NCBI GenBank assembly: GCA_029204225.1
Contig: CM055108.1
Location: 22,990,326 to 23,054,325 of the forward strand
Reading direction: 5' to 3'
Source: Diphasiastrum complanatum
Taxonomy: Eukaryota > Streptophyta > Lycopodiopsida > Lycopodiales > Lycopodiaceae
Length of the DNA: 64,000 nucleotides
Part shown: one piece after another, positions 35,924 to 46,654 of the stretch
Numbering within the stretch: the first letter of the stretch is position 1
Layout: every line of letters begins with the position of its first letter
Notes under the pieces: model-generated
Database searches by the model: none
Seen by the model: only the letters and a program-made list of their open reading frames with translations
Told to the model about the DNA's origin: nothing
Position numbers and translations under genes: made by a program

Positions 35924-36429
35924 TGAAAGCTTTTGTCCATCGTGGAGATGTTAAGAATTAAAAAACACAATGACACTTGATGATATATACATGTAGCGAT
36001 GTTTCAGCGACGTTTTTTGATAATTTAGTGACACTGATGAAGTTTTTTTTTGTACCAATTCTTGGATTTATGGACAATATTTTAGGTTGATAATTTTTTG
36101 TTATGGAAGCTTAAAGTCCTTTTTGTTGAAAAAAATGTAATCCCTTGATATCATTGCTTGATAATTTAGGTTCACATTTTGGGAGTGCATACTCTTCATC
36201 GAAATACTCTGTTTTCCACTACCAAACTATGCTACGAATTTTCTACTCATACAAACATTTTTTTGTTAACTTTATTTCTTGCAACTTATAAATTTTGGGG
36301 TTGTTGCTTGACATCGTTTGTTAATGATCATGGTTTTTATGGTTAGTAATGTATTTTTGGCTATGGATGTAGGAATGGTTTCATCAGATAATCAACCACG
36401 TCGGCCACCAAAGGCACCTCCCCTAGATT

Positions 36430-37790
36430 GCAAGAAAGGTCTACCATTGATTGTTTGTGCTTTCAAGAGATGCCTATATCAAAAACAGGTTTCCCAACAT
36501 TGTTGTTTAACGCATTTTCAATGACCTTTTTTGTTGGCTGGCGAGTCCTTGGATTCGTCAATATAAGAGGCACCTGCTTGACTGATGACTCCGTCAGTAG
36601 ATCGCCTTGCACATCTAAATTTTGTGGTTGTCCATGCTCCAATGATGCTTTGTTGCTCAATTTTCTGCTTGGTTCGCTGCCCTGCAGTTGTTGTAGGGTT
36701 GTGTTTGCATGCAACAAGGCTGATTCCATGATAAATTTGTTGATTCTGCAACTGTGGTAATGATGACTCTACCTCCCAAGAAGATAACAAATGCTCAGGT
36801 AGGTCTTCATCATGCATAAAATCCACATCTTGTACTGAATCTATAATAACATTATTTGATTCATCAATGGTAACATTTGAACTTATGCATACTTTTTTAG
36901 TTATTGGATCAAACAACTTGTAAGCCTTGTGCTCAGGCGCATAGCCAACAATTGACTTAATGCTTTTGTCATCTAGTTTCTTCCTAAGTTCCTTAGCAAT
37001 ATGCATGTAAGCTATGCTGCCAAAAACCTTGAAGTGTGACACATCAGGCTTGTGCCCTTTCCATACCTCTTCTAGAGTCTTACCGTGAATTGCAATAGTA
37101 AGCAAATGATTTTGGATATAAACAGCAGTAGCTGCTACTTTCGCCCAGAAATCTTTCTCTAAATTTGCTTGGACAGGCATGCTTTTTTTGCTAAATTGAC
37201 TATGGTGCAATTTTTGCGCTCTGCAACACCGGTCTGTTGTGGAGTGTACCTAGTGGTAAACTGTCGCTAAATGCCTTCTGCAATGCAAAAATCCCGAAAA
37301 GCATTGTTCACGAATTCTTCTCCTCCCTATGCTCCGAGTGTTTTAGCTGCTTACTTGTCTGCTTCTCAACCAATGCCTGAAATTTCTTAAACGCCTCCAA
37401 CGCATCCCTCTTCTTGTGCAGAAAGTCAATGACTGTCCTTCGGCTAAGATCATCGATAGAAATGATGAACTAAGATGTGCCTCCAATGGTCAGAATGAAC
37501 TAATGCCAAAAGTTCATTTGCTCTACTGCCAATGGTTATGTAAGATCTTCTATGATGCTTACCTTTTTTGCATGCTTCACAAATTTGAGGCTTGTTGAAA
37601 ATCATGCCACTAACCATGTCATGCTTCTACATCTCCACCAAGGCCTGCATGTTGACATGTCCATAACGCTTGTGACATAATGTAGCTTCATCCTGCTAGT
37701 CATTCACATCCATAGCTTATGTTCAAGCATAAGCAGAAATCTCCAATTCATACAAGTTTCCAATGCGTGGGCCGCATGCAAGCATCTAAA
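36430..37790 (-). pseudogene. copia-F GAG-pre-integrase and integrase
   Basis: Minus-strand copia fragment. The zinc region (LCHKRYGHVNMQALVEM, ICEACKKGKHHR) is near 37560-37690 and the integrase core is badly frameshifted at 37200-37500. An open frame then runs 36518-37210 from HHSQFSKKSMPVQANLEKDF through YIQNHLLTIAIHGKTLEEVW, HFKVFGSIAYMHI and EHKAYKLFDPITKKVCIS to the acidic linker. It ends before RT. The catalytic residues cannot be checked. Its left neighbour (gypsy) is unrelated. Confidence 0.78.
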
Positions 37791-37799
37791 ATCCTGGCA

Positions 37800-38340
37800 C
37801 ACCCGGATTTTCTAAATTTTCTTTTTTGATACAATGACAATGGGTGAAACCCATTCATTGCTTAAAACTGGATAAATAATCCCTGCTTCAAGGTATTTAT
37901 TGAGCTCTGTTTTCACCATCAATGAATATTTTGGGTTTAATCTATACTACCTTTGACGAACTAGAAAAGCTTCTGGTTCTAACAACATGGGATATGAAGA
38001 CATTGTCATAGGTTTAATAACCACAAATTTTAACAGAAACATCTCTATTTAAATATTTACTTCCACATTATTAAGTAACCCAACTGGTCCCTTGTACCAT
38101 TTCATCTTTATCTAACCTTCCTTGTTGGTATTGGATTTAACATATTTCACCATCATTTTTTTGATTGGTGGTCTAGGACATCTAGAGGTAATATGTCCTT
38201 CTCCTTGATAATTTCCACATAAGGGTACATAATCAATTTGTCGCTTTGGTTTAGGATATTCTATTGAATAATGCCCTGGTGCTCAACAATTATAGTAGAT
38301 ACCATTATTTCTACCCCTAAAATTAGTAGGCTTCGGTTGA
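37800..38340 (-). pseudogene. Gypsy zinc knuckles and RT start
   Basis: The minus strand reads GHYSIEYPKPKRQIDYVP, then a second knuckle CGNYQGEGHITSRC (CCHC with the second Cys changed to Tyr, about 38175-38215). Closely after come PEAFLVRQR, YSLMVKTELNKYLEAGIIYP and SNEWVSPIVIVSKK (37820-37930), the N-terminal end of a Ty3/gypsy RT. The protease is missing between them. The fragment stops at the copia-F junction near 37795. It is not the same family as gypsy-H. Confidence 0.72.
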
Positions 38341-38658
38341 GATGGTATATACTATTAAGAATTAGATTTGATCTGATATGTTTTTATAGTAAGCTCGAAA
38401 AGCATTATTTTAATTAATTTTACATATCCTCAGTTAATTAGGACTTATAGCTTTTGGTTGTTACCGGGACATGACCACTATCATCATATCAGTCGGGCAC
38501 TGATCCCATAGATGGCTACTTGGATTAGCCGAGTAGTTACATTGGTAGGAAATTAGCCTACACAGTGGATTTTGGTTTTGTTATGCTATACTCAAGGGAA
38601 TGTCTCGAGTTTGTCAGTTATTTAGGCCATATTGGGCCTTGTTCTAGTTTGGTAGGTG

Positions 38659-40303
38659 TGATAGGCCAATTTTAGGACACCTATTCTTTCAAGTAGTTGG
38701 TGTGTTTCCTATATGTACAATTTTCCCTTTGTAATACAAAACCTTTGTTGTGCCATCTTTAAGAGCTTGTGAGGAGTGTCTATGGTGATTGATTGATGTG
38801 ATCTGCATACTGTACTAGATCCTAACAAGCTTTTAACATGGTATCAGAGCGATAGGGTGATGCAGGTATGCACAATCCGGTGGAGCTATGGGATAGCATC
38901 TTTCAGCAAGAAAAATGGCACTCAGAGAGTCTCAGGAGAGAGGACTCCATATGAGGTATTGGCAGTCCGAATGGCAGGAGGCGACAAAGTTCCTTTGATC
39001 GAAGCTTTGAGGAAGATCAAAACGATCATTGTAGGTGAATTCTCGAGAGAATTCATGAAAAATCTTGCAGTTTCTGTGATTTTGTGGAAATCAGCGATGG
39101 TGGCTTCATAATTCATTGTGTGGACAGCCGTTTGGCGCAATGGGGCTTGCATGAGGATGCAAAAGAGTAGTGAGGGAGAGCCATGGCAATTTACAAGATC
39201 AAATTTGGTCGAAAACGAAGAAAATTTGGAAAATTTCCAGTTTCATGGGGTGTTGATGGATTTCTGAAAAATTTAGCTTGTTTGCAGTCAATACCGCACC
39301 AATCGACAAGCTGTAAATTGTGTTACTGAGCTGGAGGTAGGGAGACCTCAGCCAAATAGGAGGCTGCAAGAAGAAGCTCAGAGACGAGCCAAGCCCAAGA
39401 AATTATTCTCTCTCTCTCACAAGACAAGGATTTATAGGTGAAAAGTCATGGATCTTTCACAGTAGGAAACCATTTCTTAAGTTTTTAGTGGCTTAGGATG
39501 GGCACCCTGGTGGCTATGGATGGGCGCCTTGGTGTAGCAATGATGTTGTTAGAAGGCCGTGGGCAGTCGCGCTAGATCTGTGATGTGAAAACAGATTGTC
39601 GTCAAGCTGCAAAAATCCTACATATGAAACTTTGGAAGCTATAGCAAGAAGAAAGCAAAGAGGGAGTGAATTGCTCGCTCGTGCCCAATCCGGCATATTG
39701 GTTAGTGGCTGGAGGTGCAGCACGCGGAGGGATGTGGATCGGTGCACAAAAACGTGCAGGACCATCAGATCTGAATTTATGGAGATCGACGACTGAGGTT
39801 GATTGCTCAGGGAGCAATCTAGGCCCATGGGATGGGCTTGGGCTTGAAGTAGGCCTATAAAGATTTGAAGGCCATTTTTGAAGTTTTTTTATTGAAAATC
39901 TTCAAATGAAATTCAATGAAAGGACCTGAAGTTCAAAGTGAACTTCACTTTATTAAAAATCTTCATTATGAAAAATTAGTTCAAAATGCAAACAAATTCT
40001 TTGGTAAGGGCTATCTTTGGCTAGAAGGCATCTTTTTTGGCCATCCTTGGGCCAAAATGACCCCTGAAACTGGCTGCTCGGAGCCAGTGGATAGAGCGGT
40101 GTCACAAAGCAAGGTTTGGCAGTTGGTAGGCCATTTTTAGGATAGCTATCCTTTCATGCAGTTGGTGTGTTTCCTATATGTATAGTTTTCTCTTTGTAAT
40201 ACAAAGCTTTTGTCTTGCCCTCTTTGAGAGCTTGTGAGGAGTGTCTATGGTGATTGATTGATGTGATCTTCATACTGCACTAGATCCTAACAGGATTTTA
40301 ACA
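38659..40303 (+). mobile_element. Small LTR retrotransposon without pol (TRIM-like)
   Basis: Two similar direct repeats of about 180 bp flank about 1.28 kb: 38659-38838 and 40124-40303, both ending in TTTTAACA and sharing TTGGTGTGTTTCCTATATGT and TGTGAGGAGTGTCTATGGTG. TGGTATCAGAGC (38839-38850) follows the first copy directly, which identifies it as a 5' LTR with a tRNA-iMet PBS. The inside has only short frames and nothing like gag or pol, so the element would depend on enzymes from another copia. No matching target duplication was found next to the chosen ends, so the LTR start may be slightly off. Confidence 0.65.
38839..38850 (+). other. Primer-binding site of the small LTR element
   Basis: TGGTATCAGAGC, complementary to the 3' end of initiator tRNA-Met, immediately after the LTR end TTTTAACA. 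Confidence 0.9.
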
Positions 40304-40559
40304 TATACTTTTGTACTAGAACAAACTTCTTGGGTTGAACTTTAGAATTAAAATTTGATCATTGTAAGTGACTGTTCTTAACATTTTGAACTTGAATTTC
40401 ATACAGAAGTTCATTTGTTTCGACCTCCATGAGATATACGATTCATTGTCTGAAATTTCTTCTTTAGCTTCTTCGACAAAAGCAACCCACTCAGAATTGA
40501 TAATGACCCTCTTGTTTACATTTGGTACACCATACATTGGACTTACTAATTATTGTAGC

Positions 40560-41418
40560 CTATCGACTCTTAGTCTTAGGCTGAAGAAGTTGAACTTTAA
40601 GTTCATCGAATTTCTTATTTAAGTCTGAAACTTCTCTCTTCCACATACTCTTTTGCTTTTCTTCTGATTTCTTTATCTCTCCATTATTTTTATGATTCTT
40701 AGAATGTCTGACATGTTGTTTTTTTTTATCTTTTATCTTCACCCGAACTTGAGCTCGATTCTGAACTTGAACTTGATGAGGAACTTGAATGCGAGTTAGA
40801 ACTATTGCTCGAGTCATCAAAAGAAGATGAAGTATGCTCTTTTTTTTTTTTGGGACGAAGAATGCTTAATAGATCTGTGAATCCTAGATATTCTAGAAGT
40901 TTCATAATTTTCAACAGTCGATATAACATGTTCTAGTGTATCAGTTGGTCCTTATCTACATTGTCGGTCTATTCTTTTGGGTAATCTTCTCAAGAACCAT
41001 TTGATCTGCATAGTGACAAGATATTGTCATGTCAATTGACCAATAAGCTTCTTAACCATTCGGGTGTATTTCCTTAAGGATTCTTTTTCTTTCTTTCATA
41101 TCAAATTTAATTGCGAAAGAATCCAGGTTGAATAACCATTTCTGAATAACCAATTTCTCGAAATTATTTTAAAAACTGGTTCTTCAAGTAGGTCCAAGTA
41201 AAAACCAAAGCTGGTTCGATGTGACTGAACCAGGTTTTGGCCTCCTTTATTAATAAACCAGGAAAAATTCTTAGCTTGTGCACATCCAAACTTTCAATAA
41301 GCGCTATTGATTCAAATTGGGACACATAGCTATCGGCATCCTCAGAGGCTTTTATGTGTGCTGGGGCAGCCATATCGTCTGGATCAACGTCACCTTGGTT
41401 TGACTGTGGTGGACTCAA
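40560..41418 (-). pseudogene. Gypsy-type gag relic
   Basis: The open part (41164-41418) reads ADSYVSQFESIALIESLDVH, KLRIFPGLLIKEAKTWF and LVFTWTYLKNQFLK, a Retrotrans_gag-type core ('F...L...A..W......W..L...F'). A Ser-rich low-complexity stretch near 40740-40840 and a Lys/Glu-rich tail follow in other frames. Stops come right after QFLK. No protease or RT adjoins it. Different family from gypsy-H. Confidence 0.6.
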
Positions 41419-41864
41419 TGATTTCTCTTTTTCAGGCTCAGTTTCTGGTGTGCGAGGTTCCTTGGTATCGGGTATTCTTCTTCGATCCGTGCGTGTATCT
41501 GAATACCAATTTAATTCTCTCTCTTTTTCTCTACGTCTCGGTCTTTCTTCTCGCTCTTTTATTTTTCTTTCTTATTTGTCTATTCGCTCTCAATCTCCGG
41601 ACATGCACTTTCCAAAGTTGACATTAGATATAATATCGGAGTACGCAGGATCGAATTTTTATTTCGATCCTAAATCGAACTTAATTCGCGATCAATCCTT
41701 CTCCACACAAATGCCTACGTGACTAATTCTATAACATACACACAAATGATATCTTTACATCATTATTACTCATGTCTTTTATGATTTCATCAGGTCTTAT
41801 AAAAAAGAATGATCATATACATTCAAATCTCCAAAGATTTGTCTTTAAATGGTAACTTCTCCTC

Positions 41865-42163
41865 TATAAATAAAGTGACTAATCCATAAGATGTGTCTGT
41901 TCCAATTCCCGTTTATTCAACGTCGATCTACCTAGATGGCAGCTGAACGCGTAGTTGGCAGAGGTGGACGTCTCATTCAAAGACGAGTGATTATGGTGTT
42001 GTATGTGGATGAAGACTCATGCATTACATCCGAAAACTCTTCTCGCATTAATTATTTCGCGAATGTGGAGGAGGTTTTCTCTAGGGAACCTGAGTCTGAG
42101 GAACCTGCTCCAATGAGATTCTTAATCCACTGCTTTAAGAACTTCCAACATTCAAATAATTAA
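41865..42163 (+). CDS. Small hypothetical ORF behind a TATA box
   Basis: TATAAATAAAG at 41865-41875 is followed 60 bp later by an ATG in fair context (CTAGATGGC, 41936) opening a 75-codon frame: MAAERVVGRGGRLIQRRVIM, then acidic sequence with VEEVFSREPESEEPAPMRF, stop at 42161. No domain recognised. It could be a small gene, part of an LTR transcript, or chance. Another ATG occurs earlier in the putative leader (41891), which argues against efficient use. Confidence 0.25.
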
Positions 42164-42831
42164 CAATTTTATTACTATTTTGCGCAAGTTTATACGTATA
42201 CAGTTTAATCATGTTTCTGTTTTATGTAATCCATTTGATGTAACCATTTTGTATATGAATATGTACAAAAAAGTTCTGTTATCATTCCATCTGGATGCTA
42301 TTTAGAATCTTATTTTGGGCAATATTATTCTTTTACTGCCATGGATATTATTCCACATTTGATTTTAACACACTATATTGAAATACTCACCACTGATGAA
42401 TTTTCACATACCTTTTCTAGAAGTTTAAGCATATAAAAGAATGTGATCTAGAATCCCCTTAACTCTCTGAAGATAAATGAATATATTATGCAAATTATCA
42501 TAGCGAAATTTCATAAAGAAATTGCAATTTTGCAAAGGAACTAGGCAGCAAGGTCTGATAAATGGGAGGAAATTTATCAACCTTTTAAAGAGAACAAAGA
42601 AGCATGAACATCAAGCACTCGTCTTAAGCTAGACAGAAGATTGGAAAGGGTGCTAGAGAAAACCATATAGTTTAACTATTGAAAACTAAGGTACAATTTG
42701 TAGTATGACTAATTGTATCCATGGATGTCCTCTTGGACAACCCCAAGGGAGAAGCAAGAAATCTAAAGTTGATATAACTTAAACTATTTGCGTAGCAACT
42801 AGTTAAACATGGTTGCACGAATCAATTATGT
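42164..42831. other. 3' flank of the receptor-like protein gene
   Basis: AT-rich, non-coding. It should hold the 3' UTR and polyadenylation site of the minus-strand gene. An AATAAA-type signal could not be assigned with confidence. Confidence 0.4.
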
Positions 42832-45800
42832 TCATCTCCTTCTGTTGGGCATTTCTAGACGTGAAGACAGGATTGCTATCGTCGATGGAAGTCTCCAACG
42901 ATTTCGAACTGAGTCCCAGAACAGGAAGACAAGGAGCACAGAAGAGAAGCCAATGCACGAACCCAAAACGAAACCAGGTATAGAAAAAAGATCAGAGAAG
43001 GATTTGATCGACTGATCAGAAGAATATTGTGTGGTATTATCTGCAGGAGCAACAGTACACAGCCTAGAAAGTGGAGGACCGCAAAGACCTCGATTTCCAG
43101 GAGAGTAAGAAGACTCAGTGAAGGTATCTAAGTGCCGGCCTTGTGGGATTGGACCTGAAAGGTAATTGTTGGAGAGATTCAAGTTTGCTAAATACGTTAA
43201 GAGTTGGAGACTTTGTGGGATTTCACCATCCAGCTGATTATTGGATAGATCCAGAGAGGCTAGAGGAGAGATGGTGCCAATATTTGAGGGAATATTTCCC
43301 TTGAAACTGTTATGAGAAAGGTTTAGCTGTATTAGCTCTTTCAGGACCTCTATATCTTGAGGGATGATGCCACCGAGCATATTTCCCGAGATGTCTATGG
43401 CGGTTAAAAGAAATAGATTGCTCGTGAAGACAAGATCTGTACCTTTAACAGTTATCTGAAGGTTTTCGTCGTAGAGGGTGGAGCTGCCCAGCAAAAAACT
43501 TGCACTTGCCTTAGAATTTATGAAGCCTTTTAGTTGGCTCAAGCCCATAGTACCGCCGGCGAAGTCCCCTGTGATCTTGTTATTTGATAGATCAAGAACT
43601 TGCAAGGCAGTGAGATTCCATATCCAAGCTGGAATTGGACCCTCCAGCTTATTGTATCTCAACGCAAGCACGCGCAAGTTGGGCAATGAAGCCTCGTTGT
43701 AGATAGGTAAGGTTCCGCTGAGCTGGTTTCTGCTGAAATCTACGAAGCTAAGGTTAATGCAGTCCGCCATGGTTTCGGGAATCCTTCCAGTGAATGAGCC
43801 GTTGGTGATGGACAAAATTTCAAGCGATTTGAACTTTCCTACGTTAAGCTGCGCTGCGAAGTCTCCTCCAAGATGGTTATTCCCAAGCCGTATTCGTGTA
43901 ACATTCGTGCAATTCTCAAGACTTGTTGGAATCCCACCAATTAGTGTGTTGTTTGACAGGTCTATGGTTACAAGAGCCGAACAATTTCCAAGACTATCTG
44001 GAATTGTACCTGATAAGCTGTTGCCAGACAACACCAGCGTCTTCAGCAGCTGCAAATTTCCCAACTCCTGCGGTATTAAGCCAATGAAAAAGTTGTTGGA
44101 CAGATCAAGAGACGTTAGATTCCTGAGGCCACCCAAAGTTGAGGGAATGGGTCCTTCTAGCTTGTTTCTCTTCACGGAAAATGATTGCAAATTGGCCAAA
44201 TGCCCTAGTGCACTGGGAATGGATCCGGTTAGCTCATTGTTTTGGAGCAGTAATGAGATGAGATTTTGTAGACGAGACAGAGAAGCAGGTATGGTGCCAT
44301 TAAGCTGGTTATCGTTGATGACAAGATATTCGAGAGAGGAGATGTTTGCTAGAGAGTCAGGGATATGACCCTGGATGCTGGCGTTGTAAATAATGATCTG
44401 CTTCAGATTAGGTAGCATACCGAGCTCAGAAGGTATACCACCAGTGAGGCGGGGGTTATCCTGAAAGTGTAGCTGCAGCAAGCCTGTCATGTTCCCTAAA
44501 GAAGCAGGGATAGTTCCCTCCAGATTATTACCCGCAAGATAAAAATACTGGACATTTTGTAACCTGCCAAGTTCAGGAGGAATAACGCCGGTCAGATTGT
44601 TGTCATCAAGTTGAAAGCTTTGGAGGTCCGGACAATTTCCCAATGATGCGGGGATGGTCCCAGTGAGTTTGTTGGCGCTGAATCCGACATTGAAGAGTTT
44701 AGTGCAGTTTCCAAGGGCGGGTGGAATAGCACCCGACAGCTCATTGTTCTTGATAAATATTTGAGTAAGATTAGCACACTCTCCAAAATCATGAGGAAGA
44801 GGTCCAGTAAAATGATTGTATTCCATGTGGATGAGAAATATTCTGCTGCAATTCCCCAGAAACCAGATTTCTCCCGTCAGCGAATTGTTCATGAGATAGA
44901 GGACACTGAGATGTTGTAGCTGCCCAAACACAGGAGGTATGATTCCACTCAAATTATTGTAACCGAAAACGAAGCCTTCGAGCTTGGTGCAGTTACCCAG
45001 TGATGCGGGGATCTCACCGGTGAAGTTGTTATTGTTTCCAGCGAAGTTCACTAGATTCGTGCAATTTCCGATGGTGGAAGGAATGGAGCCCGTCAATAGG
45101 TTGTCCTGGAGAAGCAGACTGACAAGATTTTGTAGCTGCCCAAGTTGAGGAGGAATTTGTCCTGTAAGAATATGGTTATGTGCAACATTCAATGTCGTGA
45201 GATTTCTGCACTGCGATAGCTCAGGCGGAATCGATCCAGCAAGGTTATTGCCGTCCAATTTCAGAATGGAAAGAGCAGTGCATTGACCAAGCTCAGGGGG
45301 GATACTTCCAGTGAGATTGTTGCCTGACAAGCTTAGATCGGTGAGGAGCTTCAGAGTGCCAAGCATGGGGCTGATGGATCCTGAAAGCCCGCAGAATGTC
45401 AAGTTCAGACCCACCACTCGTTTCGTAAGGTTATTACTGCATGTGACGCCCGTCCACTGACAAAAGTCACCATTGTTTTTATCCCAATTTGAAAGCGTTC
45501 CGTTTGGGTCGCCTGTAATTGCTAGTTTGAACTCCAGCAGTGCAGTCCGATCAATATCGACGCTCCCTTGTGTCTGCAGCATGGAACGCCTTGCCTCTCG
45601 CCTCCAACCTCCCCGTCCCCGTTGAAGGGATTCATCAGGCTCTGGAGACGTTGGCAATCCCTCGTCCTGGAAATCATTTCTTTCAACAGATTCTGTTTCC
45701 ACCGAGCGCTTGTCTGTTCCCTCCAAGCTTTTACTGTACTGCTCCTGGATCAAAACACTTACTTCATCATTTTCTAAGGAGATATCCGCAGGCCAGTCGA

Positions 45801-45954
45801 GTTGATCATTGCCGAGAATTTTGCTATCATGGCCTGCATAAAACTGGACATGCTCTTGTGCATCGGCCTGCAGACGATGATGCAGCAACTCTGTCAAATC
45901 ACTTGCCAAGAGCAATAGGATTACTACAGACAGCATAGTTCTGATCATCTCCAT
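42832..45954 (-). CDS. LRR receptor-like protein (no kinase)
   Basis: Intact single-exon gene of 1040 residues. The ATG at 45954 has a strong context (ATCATGG), with an in-frame TAG just upstream. Domains: signal peptide (MIRTMLSVVILLLL); an unusual acidic segment (about 30-130) ending in basic clusters (RGRGG, RREARR); an LRR N-cap (about 134-176, ALLEFKLAITGDP, CQWTGVTC); many plant-type LRRs (LxxLxLSxNxLxGxIP) to about 795; an island of about 55 residues (796-849, containing DENLQITVKGTDLVF); four more LRRs; a C-cap with GNRGLCGPPLSRLC; one membrane helix (about 992-1014, FVLGSCIGFSSVLLVFLFW); and a basic 26-residue tail. Island plus four LRRs plus a short tail is the layout of Cf/RLP23-type receptor-like proteins, which sense extracellular ligands with SOBIR1- or BAK1-type partner kinases. 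The ligand is unknown. Many NxS/T sites suggest glycosylation. Confidence 0.93.
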   Translation of the reverse strand: MEMIRTMLSVVILLLLASDLTELLHHRLQADAQEHVQFYAGHDSKILGNDQLDWPADISLENDEVSVLIQEQYSKSLEGTDKRSVETESVERNDFQDEGLPTSPEPDESLQRGRGGWRREARRSMLQTQGSVDIDRTALLEFKLAITGDPNGTLSNWDKNNGDFCQWTGVTCSNNLTKRVVGLNLTFCGLSGSISPMLGTLKLLTDLSLSGNNLTGSIPPELGQCTALSILKLDGNNLAGSIPPELSQCRNLTTLNVAHNHILTGQIPPQLGQLQNLVSLLLQDNLLTGSIPSTIGNCTNLVNFAGNNNNFTGEIPASLGNCTKLEGFVFGYNNLSGIIPPVFGQLQHLSVLYLMNNSLTGEIWFLGNCSRIFLIHMEYNHFTGPLPHDFGECANLTQIFIKNNELSGAIPPALGNCTKLFNVGFSANKLTGTIPASLGNCPDLQSFQLDDNNLTGVIPPELGRLQNVQYFYLAGNNLEGTIPASLGNMTGLLQLHFQDNPRLTGGIPSELGMLPNLKQIIIYNASIQGHIPDSLANISSLEYLVINDNQLNGTIPASLSRLQNLISLLLQNNELTGSIPSALGHLANLQSFSVKRNKLEGPIPSTLGGLRNLTSLDLSNNFFIGLIPQELGNLQLLKTLVLSGNSLSGTIPDSLGNCSALVTIDLSNNTLIGGIPTSLENCTNVTRIRLGNNHLGGDFAAQLNVGKFKSLEILSITNGSFTGRIPETMADCINLSFVDFSRNQLSGTLPIYNEASLPNLRVLALRYNKLEGPIPAWIWNLTALQVLDLSNNKITGDFAGGTMGLSQLKGFINSKASASFLLGSSTLYDENLQITVKGTDLVFTSNLFLLTAIDISGNMLGGIIPQDIEVLKELIQLNLSHNSFKGNIPSNIGTISPLASLDLSNNQLDGEIPQSLQLLTYLANLNLSNNYLSGPIPQGRHLDTFTESSYSPGNRGLCGPPLSRLCTVAPADNTTQYSSDQSIKSFSDLFSIPGFVLGSCIGFSSVLLVFLFWDSVRNRWRLPSTIAILSSRLEMPNRRR

Positions 45955-46317
45955 GATCAATAACACATTCAGCTACATATCCAACACTGTATCACACGAC
46001 ACATTTGGCAGCCACTCAACGGAATTGTAAGCTCCTGGAATATAAAAAGAAAATTCTGTAAGAGATGAATTAGATAATTCTAGTAGTACATGTGTTTCAA
46101 CGTTTCAACATCTTCATTCAATCCACGAGCGTACGTTTCAACCCTTAGAGTCATGTCATTTGATGTTGGCACTTGGACTTATGAAAAAGTGTCTAGGTTC
46201 AATGTAGACCTCACTATATGGAACACTTCTTGGGGGCCCATTACATTAGTAAGAGCTGCTTCTCCTGGAAGCTTGGGCTCCCCAAAATTTACAACCAGGC
46301 AGCTTATACGATAGATG
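45955..46317 (-). promoter_or_regulatory. Short upstream region of the receptor-like protein gene
   Basis: Only about 360 bp separate the ATG from the copia-E 3' LTR. On the minus strand CTTTTTATATTCCAGG (about 46035-46050) could be a TATA-like element or a 3' splice site of a 5'-UTR intron. 46090-46317 holds an open plus-strand frame of no known family, and its reverse has one too. The pre-insertion sequence continues at 49692 beyond copia-E. Confidence 0.4.
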
Positions 46318-46626
46318 TGATGGATAATCCTTGCTGTTGCAACAAATCAATTGACAAGTGTGTTTGCAAATGATAAAGCAAGATCAAGATAATTCACAGC
46401 ACTCAAGAGAATCAATCCACAGAAGACAGAAAAGCATAGAGCATTCACAAAAAATGCTATTACAAAAACATAACACGTACATATACGCTACTTAGCTACG
46501 TGCCAAGAACTTTCTATTCTAGGGCTTCCACTTCACATTACAAGAAACCGCTTTTAACTAACCGCTACAGACTATATCCGTAGTGCTCCACCGTGAATTG
46601 TAATCTATCTAGAAAGATCCTTATCA
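46318..46626 (-). repeat. copia-E 3' LTR
   Basis: 309 bp, plus-strand ends TGATGGATAATCC and GATCCTTATCA, nearly identical to 49373-49686 (for example GACAAGTGTGTTTGCAAATG in both). It lacks a 5-bp segment that the other copy has near 49511. It faces the receptor-like protein gene in the same transcriptional direction. Confidence 0.93.
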
Positions 46627-46654
46627 ATCCCCAACTCAATTCATGGTGGAGCAA

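Noticed and set aside
38654-40308. Target-site duplication around the small LTR element
   Set aside because: The five bases on either side (AGGTG and TATAC) do not match, so no claim is made.
43478-45938. Several plus-strand open frames opposite the LRR gene (for example 43757-44368)
   Set aside because: They are antisense shadows of the regular LRR codons and have no domains.
42832-45954. LRR receptor kinase
   Set aside because: The protein ends 26 residues after the membrane helix and no kinase domain follows. The island-plus-four-LRR layout fits a receptor-like protein.
45955-45966. Start of the LRR gene at 45966
   Set aside because: That codon is GTG; the first ATG after the in-frame stop is 45954, in a strong context.
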